A stretch of DNA of 64,000 nt, from positions 116,314-180,313 of the forward strand of contig JADGMX010000017.1 of the NCBI GenBank assembly GCA_015234525.1, in the 5' to 3' direction. Positions 54,834 through 63,945 of the stretch are shown piece by piece (the stretch's first letter is position 1; every line of letters starts with the position of its first letter). Made by a program: the position numbers and the translations under genes. Below the pieces are notes generated by a model, which was given only the letters and a program-made list of their open reading frames with translations, was not told where the DNA came from and made no database searches. This DNA comes from Flavobacterium sp. (GTDB lineage: Bacteria > Bacteroidota > Bacteroidia > Flavobacteriales > Flavobacteriaceae).

Positions 54834-55714
54834 TGAAAGTTGCGATTTTCGGCCAATATTATCAAGAGAACAGTCAGCGTTCCATAAAAGAAATCTTTGC
54901 ATTTTTTAAGAAGCGCGATGTGGAAGTGATTGTTGAGAACATTTACTATTCGGTTTTGCGCGAAAAAAATGTACTTGATCAAACGCATTCCACGTACACT
55001 TCGCCTGACGATTTTGATCGGGAGACAAAGCTGATGATTTCGATTGGCGGCGATGGAACAATTTTGAGAGCAGCAACATTTGTTCGCGACAGTGGGATAC
55101 CGATACTTGGCGTAAATACGGGTCGGCTTGGATTTTTGGCAAAGGTTCAGCAGGAGAACATCGAATCGTATTTGCAGTTGATTCTTGACGGCGATTATAC
55201 GTTATCGGCCCGGACAGTGTTGAGTCTGCACTGTTCAGAGGAAATTCCGGAGTTACAGTTGAATTTTGCGCTGAACGAGATTACGGTTAACCGAAAGGAC
55301 ACCACGTCGATGATTACGATTGAAACGTTTTTGGACGGCGAATATCTGAACTCGTATTGGGCTGATGGTTTGATCATTTCCACACCGACAGGATCTACCG
55401 GATATTCACTTAGTTGCGGCGGCCCGGTTTTGATGCCGGAAGTTGACAGTTTGGTGATAACGCCGATTGCTCCGCACAATTTAAACGCGAGACCGCTGGT
55501 AATTCCGGATTCGACTGAAATCCGACTTAAAGTATCCGGACGGGAGTCGCAGTACTTAGTTTCGCTTGATTCGAGGCGAGTTGCGGTTGCAAATGAGTCA
55601 ATTTTAACGATTACTAAAACCCCGTATAAGATTATGATGGTGGAGCTTGAAGGCGAGACATTTATCAAAACCTTGCGCAATAAACTTCTGTGGGGACAAG
55701 ACAAAAGAAATTAA
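54833..55714 (+). CDS. nadK: NAD kinase
   Basis: 293 residues. Phosphorylates NAD to NADP. The catalytic GGDGTIL loop is at residues 72-78, followed by NTGRLGFLA, TGSTGYSLSCGGPV (binding loop) and the C-terminal beta sandwich. The ATG at 54833 overlaps the CBS gene stop; a GTG one codon earlier is possible. After its stop, 145 nt separate it from porG, containing a small inverted repeat (AGTGCA/TGCACT, 55803-55818) and the porG promoter box. Confidence 0.95.
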   Translation: MKVAIFGQYYQENSQRSIKEIFAFFKKRDVEVIVENIYYSVLREKNVLDQTHSTYTSPDDFDRETKLMISIGGDGTILRAATFVRDSGIPILGVNTGRLGFLAKVQQENIESYLQLILDGDYTLSARTVLSLHCSEEIPELQLNFALNEITVNRKDTTSMITIETFLDGEYLNSYWADGLIISTPTGSTGYSLSCGGPVLMPEVDSLVITPIAPHNLNARPLVIPDSTEIRLKVSGRESQYLVSLDSRRVAVANESILTITKTPYKIMMVELEGETFIKTLRNKLLWGQDKRN

Positions 55715-55835
55715 AGAATTTCCGACAAGTTATACTAGACCTTATCTTATTGCCGTTTGTTAAATGGATTAATTTAACTGCCGTTGCTCCAATGAAATAA
55801 TCAGTGCAAGACTGCACTAAGCTAGGCAGAATTGT

Positions 55836-55843
55836 TATATTTG
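55836..55843 (+). promoter_or_regulatory. -7 box of porG-uppS-bamA unit
   Basis: TATATTTG is an exact TAnnTTTG match 16 nt before the porG ATG, likely driving the envelope gene run that follows. Confidence 0.55.
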
Positions 55844-55859
55844 CACGCTATTTTAACAA

Positions 55860-56543
55860 ATGAAGAGACTTCCGATTTTTCTTTTTGTACTCATCAGCTT
55901 TTGCCAGGTAAATGCTCAGATTAATGAACTTGGAATTTTCCTTGGCGGAAGTAATTTCGTTGGCGATGTCGGCAAAACCGATTACATAGCTCCAAACGAG
56001 CTTGCTTTCGGAATTTTGTATAAATGGAACAGAAGTCCGCGCCACGCCTACCGAATTTCCTACACGCAATCGCAGGTTTCAGGTAATGATGCGGATTCAG
56101 ATGTTGCAGGACGAAATTTACGCGGGTACCGTTTTGAGAACAGCCTAAAAGAATTGTCGGTCGGGTTTGAGTTCAACTTTTTCGATTTCAACCTTCACGA
56201 GCTTGACAGAAAAATAACGCCTTATGTTTATTCGGGTGTTTCGTACTTTTTCTACGACGAGTTATATGTTCTTGACGGCGCAACTGAAAAAGACGACACA
56301 ACCTCTGCTTTGGCAATTCCGATGACTGTTGGAATCAAGAGCAACATTACACCTTCATTGGTTTTAGGATTTGAAGTGGGCGCCCGATATACATTTACGG
56401 ATAATATCGACGGCAGCCATCCTAAAGAGGACAGCTATGAGTCGCTGCGATTCGGAAAGATGAACAGCAATGATTGGTATGTTTTCACGGGCTTTACCCT
56501 AACCTATACATTTGGCGAAAAACCTTGCTATTGCGCAGAATAA
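55860..56543 (+). CDS. porG: PorG-family (DUF6089) outer-membrane protein
   Basis: 227 residues with a signal peptide (cleavage after VNAQ). It is an eight-strand-like beta-barrel: INELGIFLGGSNFVGDVG, LAFGILYKWNRSPRHAYRISY, PYVYSGVSYFFYDEL and the final WYVFTGFTLTYTFGEKPCYC. In Porphyromonas gingivalis PorG is a T9SS outer-membrane component encoded directly before uppS-bamA-ompH, the same order as here. The assignment rests on family features and this synteny. It ends 2 nt before the uppS ATG. Confidence 0.78.
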   Translation: MKRLPIFLFVLISFCQVNAQINELGIFLGGSNFVGDVGKTDYIAPNELAFGILYKWNRSPRHAYRISYTQSQVSGNDADSDVAGRNLRGYRFENSLKELSVGFEFNFFDFNLHELDRKITPYVYSGVSYFFYDELYVLDGATEKDDTTSALAIPMTVGIKSNITPSLVLGFEVGARYTFTDNIDGSHPKEDSYESLRFGKMNSNDWYVFTGFTLTYTFGEKPCYCAE

Positions 56544-56545
56544 CA

Positions 56546-57283
56546 ATGAACTTGACAGAACTAGACACAGAAAATTTACCGAAACATATTGCCGTAATCA
56601 TGGACGGAAATGGCCGATGGGCGAAACGTCAGGGAATGGTTCGCGTTTTTGGTCATGAAAACGGCGCAAAATCAGTTAGCCGGGTTGTTGAAGCATGTGC
56701 GAGGTTGGGTGTTGAAAATTTGACCCTTTATGCTTTCTCGACCGAGAATTGGAACAGGCCAAAATCGGAAGTAAATACATTGATGCGACTGTTGGTAAAA
56801 TCGCTGCGTAAGGAGCTGAAAAAGCTTCAGGAGAACAATATCAGGTTGCTTACCATTGGAAATTTGGACCGACTCCCCTCGACTACCGCTAAGGCGCTGT
56901 CGGAAGTGATCGAACTTACCAAAAACAACACGAGAATGACGCTGACAGTTGCCTTGAGTTACGGCTCGAGAGAAGAGCTGGTACAGGCTGTGAGACAGAT
57001 TAGCGATAAAGTTAAAAATAATATAATTTCAATAGGCGATATAGACGAATCAAGTATAAATCAGCATCTTTACACGCAAAATTTACCGGATGTTGACCTT
57101 TTGATTCGCACCAGTGGAGAGCAAAGAATCAGCAATTTCCTGCTTTGGCAAATTGCTTATGCGGAGCTATATTTCACTGATGTTTTGTGGCCTGATTTTA
57201 AAGAAGAAGATTTATTTCTGGCTATAGCCGACTATCAAAAAAGACAACGTAGATTTGGAAAAACGAGTGAACAAATTAAATAG
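56546..57283 (+). CDS. uppS: undecaprenyl diphosphate synthase (isoprenyl transferase)
   Basis: 245 residues from the ATG at 56546. Builds the C55 lipid carrier for peptidoglycan and O-antigen. The catalytic aspartate Asp20 lies in HIAVIMDGNGRWAK. LTLYAFSTENWNRP, LTVALSYGSREEL and DLLIRTSGEQRISNFLLWQ follow in the normal order. A longer frame from 56474 would overlap porG and is rejected. The bamA start codon lies inside its last codons. Confidence 0.96.
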   Translation: MNLTELDTENLPKHIAVIMDGNGRWAKRQGMVRVFGHENGAKSVSRVVEACARLGVENLTLYAFSTENWNRPKSEVNTLMRLLVKSLRKELKKLQENNIRLLTIGNLDRLPSTTAKALSEVIELTKNNTRMTLTVALSYGSREELVQAVRQISDKVKNNIISIGDIDESSINQHLYTQNLPDVDLLIRTSGEQRISNFLLWQIAYAELYFTDVLWPDFKEEDLFLAIADYQKRQRRFGKTSEQIK

Positions 57284-59969
57284 ATTTTTAGTGCTACATA
57301 AATGTATAAAAATATTCTTGGGAATATTGCTTTTCGGGAATGTTTTTCAATCTACGGCGCAAGAGCGACCTAATTTCGATCAGGGAATAAGGTATATTCT
57401 AGCGGATATTGACGTTACAGGTAAAATCACCTTCAACAAACAAACAGTTGTCACTTTTGCCGGTTTGCAGAAAGGTCAGATGATTACGGTTCCCGGTGAA
57501 GAAATCAGTAGTGCAATCAAAAAATTGGGCCGTTTAAATCTGTTTAGCGACATCGATTTTTATGTCAGCCGAATTGAAGGCGACAGCATTTATCTCGAAC
57601 TCGAAATTTACGAATTGCCGAAACTAAGCGACGTAAAGATTCAGGGTGTAAAGAAAAGCAAACAAGAAACGCTCATCAAGGACAGCGGCCTTTCTAAAGG
57701 GAAAGTTGTCAATGAGAACCTTATCACAACCACGAAAAACTTTATTGAAAATCAGTATCGCAAAGATGGCTATTACAATGCTAAAGTTGCAATAAATACG
57801 GTTTCAGATACTACGGCGAATGAAGTCAAAATGGTTGTTAATGTCGATCGTGGCGATAAAATTAAAATCGACCGCATCACCTTCAATGGCAACGAGAAGT
57901 TTACCGATAAGAATCTTCGCAAAGCGATGAAAAATACAAAGCAGAAGAAATTCACCAGAATTTTTAAAGCTTCGAAATTTGTCCGCGAAAAGTATAAAGA
58001 AGATCTGGTTTCTGTTATCGACAAGTACAAAGAAAAAGGGTACCGCGATGCGCGAATTATATCTGATTCAGTTGTCTTTAATAAAGAAAAGAACAACTTG
58101 TCGATTACAATCAATGTAGAGGAAGGTAATAAATACTATTTCGGAGATATCAAATTTTTAGGAAATAGCGTCTATTCTGATCAATTGCTAAATCGACTAT
58201 TGGGCATCAAAAAAGGCGATGTTTACAATGGTGTTCTACTGCAAAAAAGAATTGCTGACAAAACTCGTCCTGACGGTGAAACAATCGAAAACCTGTACCA
58301 GAATAATGGTTACTTATTTTCAAATATTGATGCAGTAGAGGTTCGTACGGCGAATGACACTATCGATTTCGAAGTTCGTATCATGGAAGGTCCTGTGGCG
58401 TACTTCAACAAAATCACCGTTGTTGGTAACGACCGAACAAATGATGAAGTAATCTATCGCGAACTTAGAACAAAACCGGGCCAGAAATATAGTAAAGAGG
58501 ATCTAGTGCGAACGATTCGCGAGATCGGACAATTAGGATTCTTTGATCCGGAAGCGATTGATCCTAAATTTAAAAACGTTGACGCGGCTGCAGGAACTGT
58601 TGACATCGAGTACAACTTAGTTGAAAAAGGGTCAAGTCAGATCGAGCTTCAAGGAGGTTACGGCGGTGGCGGATTCATTGGAACACTCGGACTTTCATTC
58701 AACAATTTCTCTGTGCGAAATTTATTCAACAAAGAGGCTTACAAACCGCTTCCAATGGGCGATGGACAAAAAGTAGCGCTACGTCTTCAAGGAAGTTCGT
58801 TCTTCCAAACGTATAGCTTGTCATTCTCTGAACCGTGGTTTGGCGGAAAGAAACCGGTTCAATTCAGTTCGTCAATCTCGTATAGTAAGCAGTATTTGAA
58901 CAACTACCGAACGATGGATGTTGACCGAGGAAAGAGCTTCAACATTTTGAGCGTTTCTGTAGGATTAGCGAAAAGACTTACTGCTCCTGACGACTCATTT
59001 GTATTTTCAAATGCCATCAGTTACCAGTACTACGATTTGAACAATTACAACACAGGATTATTTACATTCGGTGACGGGGCGTCGAGAAACCTTGCATATA
59101 CCATTGGTCTTTCGCGAAACAACAAAGGTGTTAACCCGATATTCCCGACATACGGTTCTGAATTCAGCATCTCTGCTAAATTTACTCCGCCTTATTCAAT
59201 GTTCAACGGAGTTGATTATGGCGATTTGGAAAACCAGGAGGAATACAAACTGAAATACAAAGCCAACTCTGGATTGGCTACGGTTGAAACCAACGGCCAA
59301 ACTGTGAGTGAAGGCGATTATATCAGAGAAACCGGTGATAACACGAATCTTTACGAGCGTGTCGACAATTATCAGGACGCTGATGCCGATCAATCAAAAG
59401 TTGACCAGAAGAAATTTAACTGGCTGGAATACTATAAAATAAAATTCAAAGCAGATTGGTATACCAAAATTTATGGTAAATTCGTTTTACGTTCAATGGG
59501 CGAGTTCGGTTTCTTGGGAGCTTACAATCAGGAAAGAGGCTTGGTTCCTTTCGAAAGATTCTTCCTTGGAGGTGACGGACTTGCAAACTTTGCGCTTGAC
59601 GGACGGGAAGTGATTGGATTGAGAGGATATCCAAATCAATCATTGACACCAACTGACGCGAGAGGATTGCAAAACGGAGCGACTGTTTATAACAAGTTCT
59701 CGCTTGAATTACGCTACCCGATCACCTTGAAAGGACAAGCACAGATTTTTGCGTTGTCGTTCCTTGAGGCCGGAGCATCGTATGATTCGTTTAAAAATTA
59801 CAATCCATTTGTATTGCAGCGTTCAGCCGGATTAGGTATCCGTGTGTTCATGCCGGCATTTGGATTATTGGGAATTGATTTCGGATATGGATTTGATGCA
59901 TTGCCTATACCAGGAATGACGAAACCGAACGGATGGGAAACTCACTTTATTATTGGTCAGCAGTTCTAG
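57267..59969 (+). CDS. bamA: outer membrane protein assembly factor BamA
   Basis: About 900 residues. Inserts beta-barrel proteins in the outer membrane. I choose the GTG at 57267 because no in-frame ATG precedes the signal peptide (FLGILLFGNVFQSTAQ); a TTG at 57255 is the alternative. POTRA domains fill residues about 35-450 (VDRGDKIKIDRITFNGNEKF, VEEGNKYYFGDIKFLGNS, and FNKITVVGNDRTNDEVIYRE are their strands). The Omp85 barrel follows, with GLRGYPNQSLTP-type lid motif and a C-terminal aromatic residue. It overlaps uppS by 17 nt. Confidence 0.95.
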   Translation: MNKLNRFLVLHKCIKIFLGILLFGNVFQSTAQERPNFDQGIRYILADIDVTGKITFNKQTVVTFAGLQKGQMITVPGEEISSAIKKLGRLNLFSDIDFYVSRIEGDSIYLELEIYELPKLSDVKIQGVKKSKQETLIKDSGLSKGKVVNENLITTTKNFIENQYRKDGYYNAKVAINTVSDTTANEVKMVVNVDRGDKIKIDRITFNGNEKFTDKNLRKAMKNTKQKKFTRIFKASKFVREKYKEDLVSVIDKYKEKGYRDARIISDSVVFNKEKNNLSITINVEEGNKYYFGDIKFLGNSVYSDQLLNRLLGIKKGDVYNGVLLQKRIADKTRPDGETIENLYQNNGYLFSNIDAVEVRTANDTIDFEVRIMEGPVAYFNKITVVGNDRTNDEVIYRELRTKPGQKYSKEDLVRTIREIGQLGFFDPEAIDPKFKNVDAAAGTVDIEYNLVEKGSSQIELQGGYGGGGFIGTLGLSFNNFSVRNLFNKEAYKPLPMGDGQKVALRLQGSSFFQTYSLSFSEPWFGGKKPVQFSSSISYSKQYLNNYRTMDVDRGKSFNILSVSVGLAKRLTAPDDSFVFSNAISYQYYDLNNYNTGLFTFGDGASRNLAYTIGLSRNNKGVNPIFPTYGSEFSISAKFTPPYSMFNGVDYGDLENQEEYKLKYKANSGLATVETNGQTVSEGDYIRETGDNTNLYERVDNYQDADADQSKVDQKKFNWLEYYKIKFKADWYTKIYGKFVLRSMGEFGFLGAYNQERGLVPFERFFLGGDGLANFALDGREVIGLRGYPNQSLTPTDARGLQNGATVYNKFSLELRYPITLKGQAQIFALSFLEAGASYDSFKNYNPFVLQRSAGLGIRVFMPAFGLLGIDFGYGFDALPIPGMTKPNGWETHFIIGQQF

Positions 59970-60007
59970 AAAAAGCTGGCATGATATTTTCTAAAGCATT
60001 TTTGATT

Positions 60008-61024
60008 ATGAAAAAACACTTTTTAATCCTGCTGTTAGCTGTATCTCTTACAGCTGTTGCCCAAACAAGGGGTGTAAAGATCGGATACATTGACATGGAG
60101 TATATTCTTCAGAATGTTCCGGATTATGCTGAAGCCAATAATCAACTGGAATTGAAAGCACAAAAATGGAAGCAGGAAGTTGAGGCCAAATCCAACGAGA
60201 TTGAAAAACTCAAATCGGCTTTAAAAACCGAACAGGTGTTATTAACCAAAGAACTTATTGAAGAACGTGAAGAGGAAATCCGATTCCAAGAAAAGGAATT
60301 ATCCGATTTTCAACAAAAACGTTTTGGGCCGGGAGGCGATTTAATGATTCAGAAGGCAGTTTTGGTAAAACCAATCCAAGACCAGGTTTTTACTGCTGTA
60401 CAAGATATTTCGGAAGCAAAGAAATACGATTTCATTTTCGACAAATCGTCTGATCTTACGATGTTGTTTGCCGCCAAGCGACATGATATCAGCGATCAGG
60501 TAATCCGGACATTGACACGTTCAAACAGACGTGATCAATTAAGCAAAAAGCAATTAAAGGAAGAGGAAGCCCGGGAAGCGAAAGAGGATCTGATTGATGA
60601 AAATCCAGCTCTTGCGGAACGTGAAAAAGCTTTGGAAGACAAGCGAGCGGCCCGCGAACAGTTATTGGCTGACCGAAAAGCTGCGGCCGAGGAACGAAAA
60701 AGACTTGCTGACGAAAAAAGACAGCAAATTCTTGCGGAGCGGGAAGCGAAAAGAAACGGTGGCAAAGCACCTGAAAAAAATCAGGAAGATCCATCAGGAG
60801 AATCGCCTACTACGGTTGAACCAGCGAATCGAATCGCATCAGACACTACAGCGACCGTAGACCCTAGGAAAGCAGCTGCAGAAGCGCGTTTAAAGGAACT
60901 CGCAGACAGAAGGAAAGCCGCTGACGAATTACGCGCACAAAAATTAGCTGATCGAGAAGCTGCAAAAGAAGCTGCACGCATTGCTAGAGAAGAAAAACTG
61001 ACACCAAAAAAAGACGACGAATAA
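60008..61024 (+). CDS. OmpH/Skp-family periplasmic chaperone with long charged tail
   Basis: 338 residues from the ATG at 60008 (MKKHFLILLLAVSLTAVAQ signal peptide). Residues 20-180 form the OmpH/Skp domain (IGYIDMEYILQNVPDYAEANNQLE and the coiled-coil hairpin). The rest, about 150 residues, is an extension rich in Arg, Lys, Glu and Ala (AAREQLLADRKAAAEERK and similar repeats), separated by a Ser/Thr/Pro linker. Skp holds unfolded outer-membrane proteins for BamA. This paralogue is about twice the usual size; its neighbour is the normal one. Confidence 0.9.
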   Translation: MKKHFLILLLAVSLTAVAQTRGVKIGYIDMEYILQNVPDYAEANNQLELKAQKWKQEVEAKSNEIEKLKSALKTEQVLLTKELIEEREEEIRFQEKELSDFQQKRFGPGGDLMIQKAVLVKPIQDQVFTAVQDISEAKKYDFIFDKSSDLTMLFAAKRHDISDQVIRTLTRSNRRDQLSKKQLKEEEAREAKEDLIDENPALAEREKALEDKRAAREQLLADRKAAAEERKRLADEKRQQILAEREAKRNGGKAPEKNQEDPSGESPTTVEPANRIASDTTATVDPRKAAAEARLKELADRRKAADELRAQKLADREAAKEAARIAREEKLTPKKDDE

Positions 61025-61046
61025 CGAATTAATTTAAATATTTAAC

Positions 61047-61550
61047 ATGATGAAACAAATGAAAACTTTACTAATAGCTGCAGCCTTATTTTTAGGCGTT
61101 AACCAAGTTGCAAATGCTCAGGCAAAAACAGCTCATGTAGATGTTAGTGAGATAATGATGAAGATGCCAGCCATGCTTGATGCTCAAAAACAACTTGAGA
61201 AATTAAGCACGACTTATGATGCGGATTATAAAACAATGGTTGAAGAATATCAGAATAAAATCAAAAAATACGACGCTGAGGCAACTACAGTTTCAGATAA
61301 AATGAACGAAGAGCGATCTAAAGAAGTTCAGGATATGCAAAAGAGAATTGTTGATTTTAGAGACAACGCACAAAAAGAACTGCAGAAAAAAGAGCAGGAT
61401 ATTACAAGACCGCTAATTGAAAAAGTACGTGCTTCTATTCAAAAGATTGGTAAAGCAAAAGGATATCAGTATGTACTGAATTCAGCAGAGTTACTTTTAG
61501 CTGACGGTCCGGACATCACTGCAGATGTTAAAAAAGACCTTGGATTTTAA
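61047..61550 (+). CDS. OmpH/Skp-family periplasmic chaperone
   Basis: 167 residues with a signal peptide ending near VANAQ. It is a standard-length OmpH/Skp protein: AHVDVSEIMMKMPAMLDAQKQLEKL, then a long charged coiled coil, then a closing YQYVLNSAELLLADGPDIT strand. Codons are strongly biased, suggesting abundance. It lies 22 nt after the larger paralogue and ends at a terminator, closing the porG-uppS-bamA-ompH-ompH run. Confidence 0.94.
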   Translation: MMKQMKTLLIAAALFLGVNQVANAQAKTAHVDVSEIMMKMPAMLDAQKQLEKLSTTYDADYKTMVEEYQNKIKKYDAEATTVSDKMNEERSKEVQDMQKRIVDFRDNAQKELQKKEQDITRPLIEKVRASIQKIGKAKGYQYVLNSAELLLADGPDITADVKKDLGF

Positions 61551-61576
61551 TAAAAATCCCGATCATAATTTTAAAG

Positions 61577-61603
61577 CTGCCCTATCCGGGGCAGTTTTTT
61601 TTT
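61577..61603 (+). terminator. terminator after the ompH pair
   Basis: Stem CTGCCC (61577-61582) and GGGCAG (61589-61594) followed by nine Ts. It lies 26 nt after the second ompH stop. Confidence 0.82.
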
Positions 61604-61610
61604 AACTTTG
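61603..61610 (+). promoter_or_regulatory. -7 box of murI, very close to the start
   Basis: TAACTTTG is an exact TAnnTTTG match but ends only 4 nt before the murI ATG. If used, the transcript would be leaderless or nearly so. Confidence 0.45.
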
Positions 61611-61614
61611 TAGC

Positions 61615-62391
61615 ATGAATACTAAACTGCCTATTGGGCTATTTGATTCCGGCGTGGGCGGCACATCGATTTGGAGAGAGATTGCAACACTTTTACCAGG
61701 CGAGGATACAATTTATCTTGCAGATAGTAAAAACGCGCCATATGGCGAAAAAACGCGAGATGAAATTGTAGCGCTCAGCATAAAAAACACCGAATTTCTT
61801 TTAAACCAAAATTGTAAGTTAATCGTGGTCGCATGCAATACCGCTACGACAAATGCAATAGAAATACTACGCGCTCGCTATCAAGTACCTTTTATCGGAA
61901 TTGAACCTGCCATAAAACCAGCTGTACATAATTCCACAAAACAAACTGTTGGAGTTTTGGCAACCAAAGGTACCTTGGCAAGCGAACTCTTCAGTAAGGC
62001 AGTCGAAACGTATAGTCAGACAAAAATAATTGAGCAGGTAGGCCGTGGATTAGTTCGGTTGATTGAAAATGGGCAGATGGAATCCGACGAAATGACAAAC
62101 TTGCTACATACATACCTTCAGCCGATGATCGATGCGGATATTGACTACCTCGTTCTTGGTTGCACTCACTACCCCTATTTAATTCCACAGATAAAGAAAA
62201 TTTTACCCCCTCATGTTCAGGTAATCGATTCCGGAGTACCCGTAGCCAAACATACCAAGAAAGTGTTGACCGAAATTCGGGCATTGTCAACTTCACTAAA
62301 AGGGCATCACCGATTTGTGACGAATTCCAATCCACAAGTTCTTTCGAACTTATTGAATAATGAATACGAGATCGAAGCAATCGACTTCTAG
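61615..62391 (+). CDS. murI: glutamate racemase
   Basis: 258 residues. Makes D-glutamate for peptidoglycan. The two catalytic cysteines are Cys74 (VACNTATTNA) and Cys183 (LGCTHYP). The substrate-binding FDSGVGGTS and APYG motifs are intact. Its 3' end overlaps the convergent carbonic-anhydrase gene by 4 nt (CTAG). Confidence 0.96.
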   Translation: MNTKLPIGLFDSGVGGTSIWREIATLLPGEDTIYLADSKNAPYGEKTRDEIVALSIKNTEFLLNQNCKLIVVACNTATTNAIEILRARYQVPFIGIEPAIKPAVHNSTKQTVGVLATKGTLASELFSKAVETYSQTKIIEQVGRGLVRLIENGQMESDEMTNLLHTYLQPMIDADIDYLVLGCTHYPYLIPQIKKILPPHVQVIDSGVPVAKHTKKVLTEIRALSTSLKGHHRFVTNSNPQVLSNLLNNEYEIEAIDF

Positions 62392-62903
62392 TCCTCTTTC
62401 ATCCAACCGGAATACATTACGTAATTTGTCGAAATCCGTTCAATCTCGCTCGCAAAAGCTGATTCATCAATCGACTTGACTTTCTTTGCTGGAACGCCGG
62501 CAAATATCGACCCCGCCTCCACTATTGTATTTTGGGTTAAAACCGCGCCGGCAGCAATTATGCTGTTGCTTTCAACAGTACAACCGTCCATCACAATTGC
62601 GCCCATTCCGATAAGCACATTATCCTTGATGGTACACCCATGAACAATTGCATTATGACCAATCGAAACATTATTGCCGATAACCGTCGGATGTTTTTGA
62701 TACGTGCAATGTATCACAGCACCATCCTGAATATTCACACGATTTCCGATAGTGATAAAATGGACATCACCACGAACAACGGCATTAAACCAAACACTAC
62801 ATTCATCGCCAAATGTAACATCGCCAATGATAGTTGCATTTTCAGCAACATAGCAGTCCGCCGGGATCAACGGACTTTTTCCTTTAACTGATTTTATAAG
62901 CAT
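62388..62903 (-). CDS. gamma-carbonic anhydrase family protein
   Basis: 171 residues of left-handed parallel beta-helix with hexapeptide repeats (VTFGDECSVWFNAVVRGDVHFITIG near residue 30, then IGHNAIVHGCTIKDNVLIGMG). Three histidines at the usual spacing (VIHCTYQKHP, IGHNAIVHGC) could bind zinc. Members include gamma carbonic anhydrases and PaaY-like thioesterases, and the sequence does not separate them. A terminator separates it from the upstream PorP/SprF gene. Confidence 0.9.
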   Translation of the reverse strand: MLIKSVKGKSPLIPADCYVAENATIIGDVTFGDECSVWFNAVVRGDVHFITIGNRVNIQDGAVIHCTYQKHPTVIGNNVSIGHNAIVHGCTIKDNVLIGMGAIVMDGCTVESNSIIAAGAVLTQNTIVEAGSIFAGVPAKKVKSIDESAFASEIERISTNYVMYSGWMKED

Positions 62904-62905
62904 AA

Positions 62906-62935
62906 TATAAAAAAGAAGTCCCGACTTCTCGGGAC
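62906..62935 (-). terminator. terminator after the PorP/SprF gene
   Basis: Stem GTCCCGA (62918-62924) and TCGGGAC (62929-62935), loop CTTC. On the minus strand it is followed by CTTCTTTTTT, as expected for a terminator 10 nt after the PorP/SprF stop. Confidence 0.85.
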
Positions 62936-62944
62936 CTATATAAT

Positions 62945-63940
62945 TTAGTTAATTGCTGGACAGAAACAATCGTACTTATCTCGTTTGCAGAATAAATTTA
63001 TTCCAAGAGTGATTTGATGAAATCCTCCATTATCAAATTTCACATCGCCAATCAAGTGCGAATACGTATAACCGAACATAAAATTCTTATAGTTTACACC
63101 AACAATCGGTGTGAAATATTGAAGATTTTGCTCTTCAACGCCGTTCCCCAGGTATTCAGCACCATCCAAACTTCTTCTGTATGAAAGCCCACCCCAAAGT
63201 GTACCGAAATCAAGTTCCTTGTATACTTTTAAGTTAAGGTCAATTGACTTTTCTTTTGTTTCACTAACCATTTGAAGCAAAACAGAAGGTTCCCAAGTTA
63301 GGTTTTGAGGGTCACCAAACAAATATCCGGCGCTTAAAAGGAATTTACGAAGGTTGTCACTTTCGATTTCACTATAGATTTCTCTTTTATTTGCAAGCAC
63401 GTTCTTTACAGTGAAGTGCGCGTAAAAATCAAGATAGTTATATGATGCACCGATGTCGACATTGAAATATGAATCTTTTTGCGTGATCGTACCATCGATA
63501 TTCGGATCGTAATCACCCGAATTCAAAAACTCGGTTTCATCGAGCAAACTCTGAACAAATCCTGCACTCATACCGAATGACAACTGATTTAAATCGACTT
63601 CATCACGAGAAAATCTTATATGGTGTGCATAGGTAAGTTTCACACCTTTCTGAGAATGATAGCCGTTCCGGTCGTTGAACACGATAATTCCGGCACCAGA
63701 GCGTTCGCCCAGACTACCGTTAAAACTTAAAGTTTGCAATGCTGGAGCATCATCCTGACCAAACCACTGCTGACGCCCGGTTAATCGAACTTTGGCGCAA
63801 TTTGCCGCACCAGCCATCGATGGGTGAATCAAATAGTAATTATCCGTTAAATAGTCTGAATAGACTGCTATACCTTCCTGCGAGAATGAAAGTTGCGTAA
63901 ATAATAAAAGTAATGCTAAATACCTTTTTTTAAAATTCAT
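62945..63940 (-). CDS. PorP/SprF family type IX secretion membrane protein
   Basis: 331 residues with a signal peptide (ALLLLFTQLSFSQ). It has the PorP/SprF barrel features: YTDNYYLIHPSMAGA-like start (YLTDNYYLIHPSMAGAANC), RQQWFGQDDAP, the GxxVFNDRNGYHSQKG strand and the terminal HQITLGINLF. Such proteins attach to type B C-terminal domains and help move specific cargo through T9SS. The gene starts 5 nt after the end of an upstream type B cargo gene, the usual pairing in flavobacteria. Confidence 0.93.
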   Translation of the reverse strand: MNFKKRYLALLLLFTQLSFSQEGIAVYSDYLTDNYYLIHPSMAGAANCAKVRLTGRQQWFGQDDAPALQTLSFNGSLGERSGAGIIVFNDRNGYHSQKGVKLTYAHHIRFSRDEVDLNQLSFGMSAGFVQSLLDETEFLNSGDYDPNIDGTITQKDSYFNVDIGASYNYLDFYAHFTVKNVLANKREIYSEIESDNLRKFLLSAGYLFGDPQNLTWEPSVLLQMVSETKEKSIDLNLKVYKELDFGTLWGGLSYRRSLDGAEYLGNGVEEQNLQYFTPIVGVNYKNFMFGYTYSHLIGDVKFDNGGFHQITLGINLFCKRDKYDCFCPAIN

Positions 63941-63945
63941 GTGGG

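Noticed and set aside
55195..55704. Open minus-strand frame of 169 residues
   Set aside because: Antisense to nadK, whose motifs are intact; serine-rich composition is that of a shadow frame.
55803..55818. Inverted repeat AGTGCA/TGCACT upstream of porG as terminator
   Set aside because: The stem is only 6 bp with no T tract after it, so it is not a convincing terminator. It may be an operator or chance.
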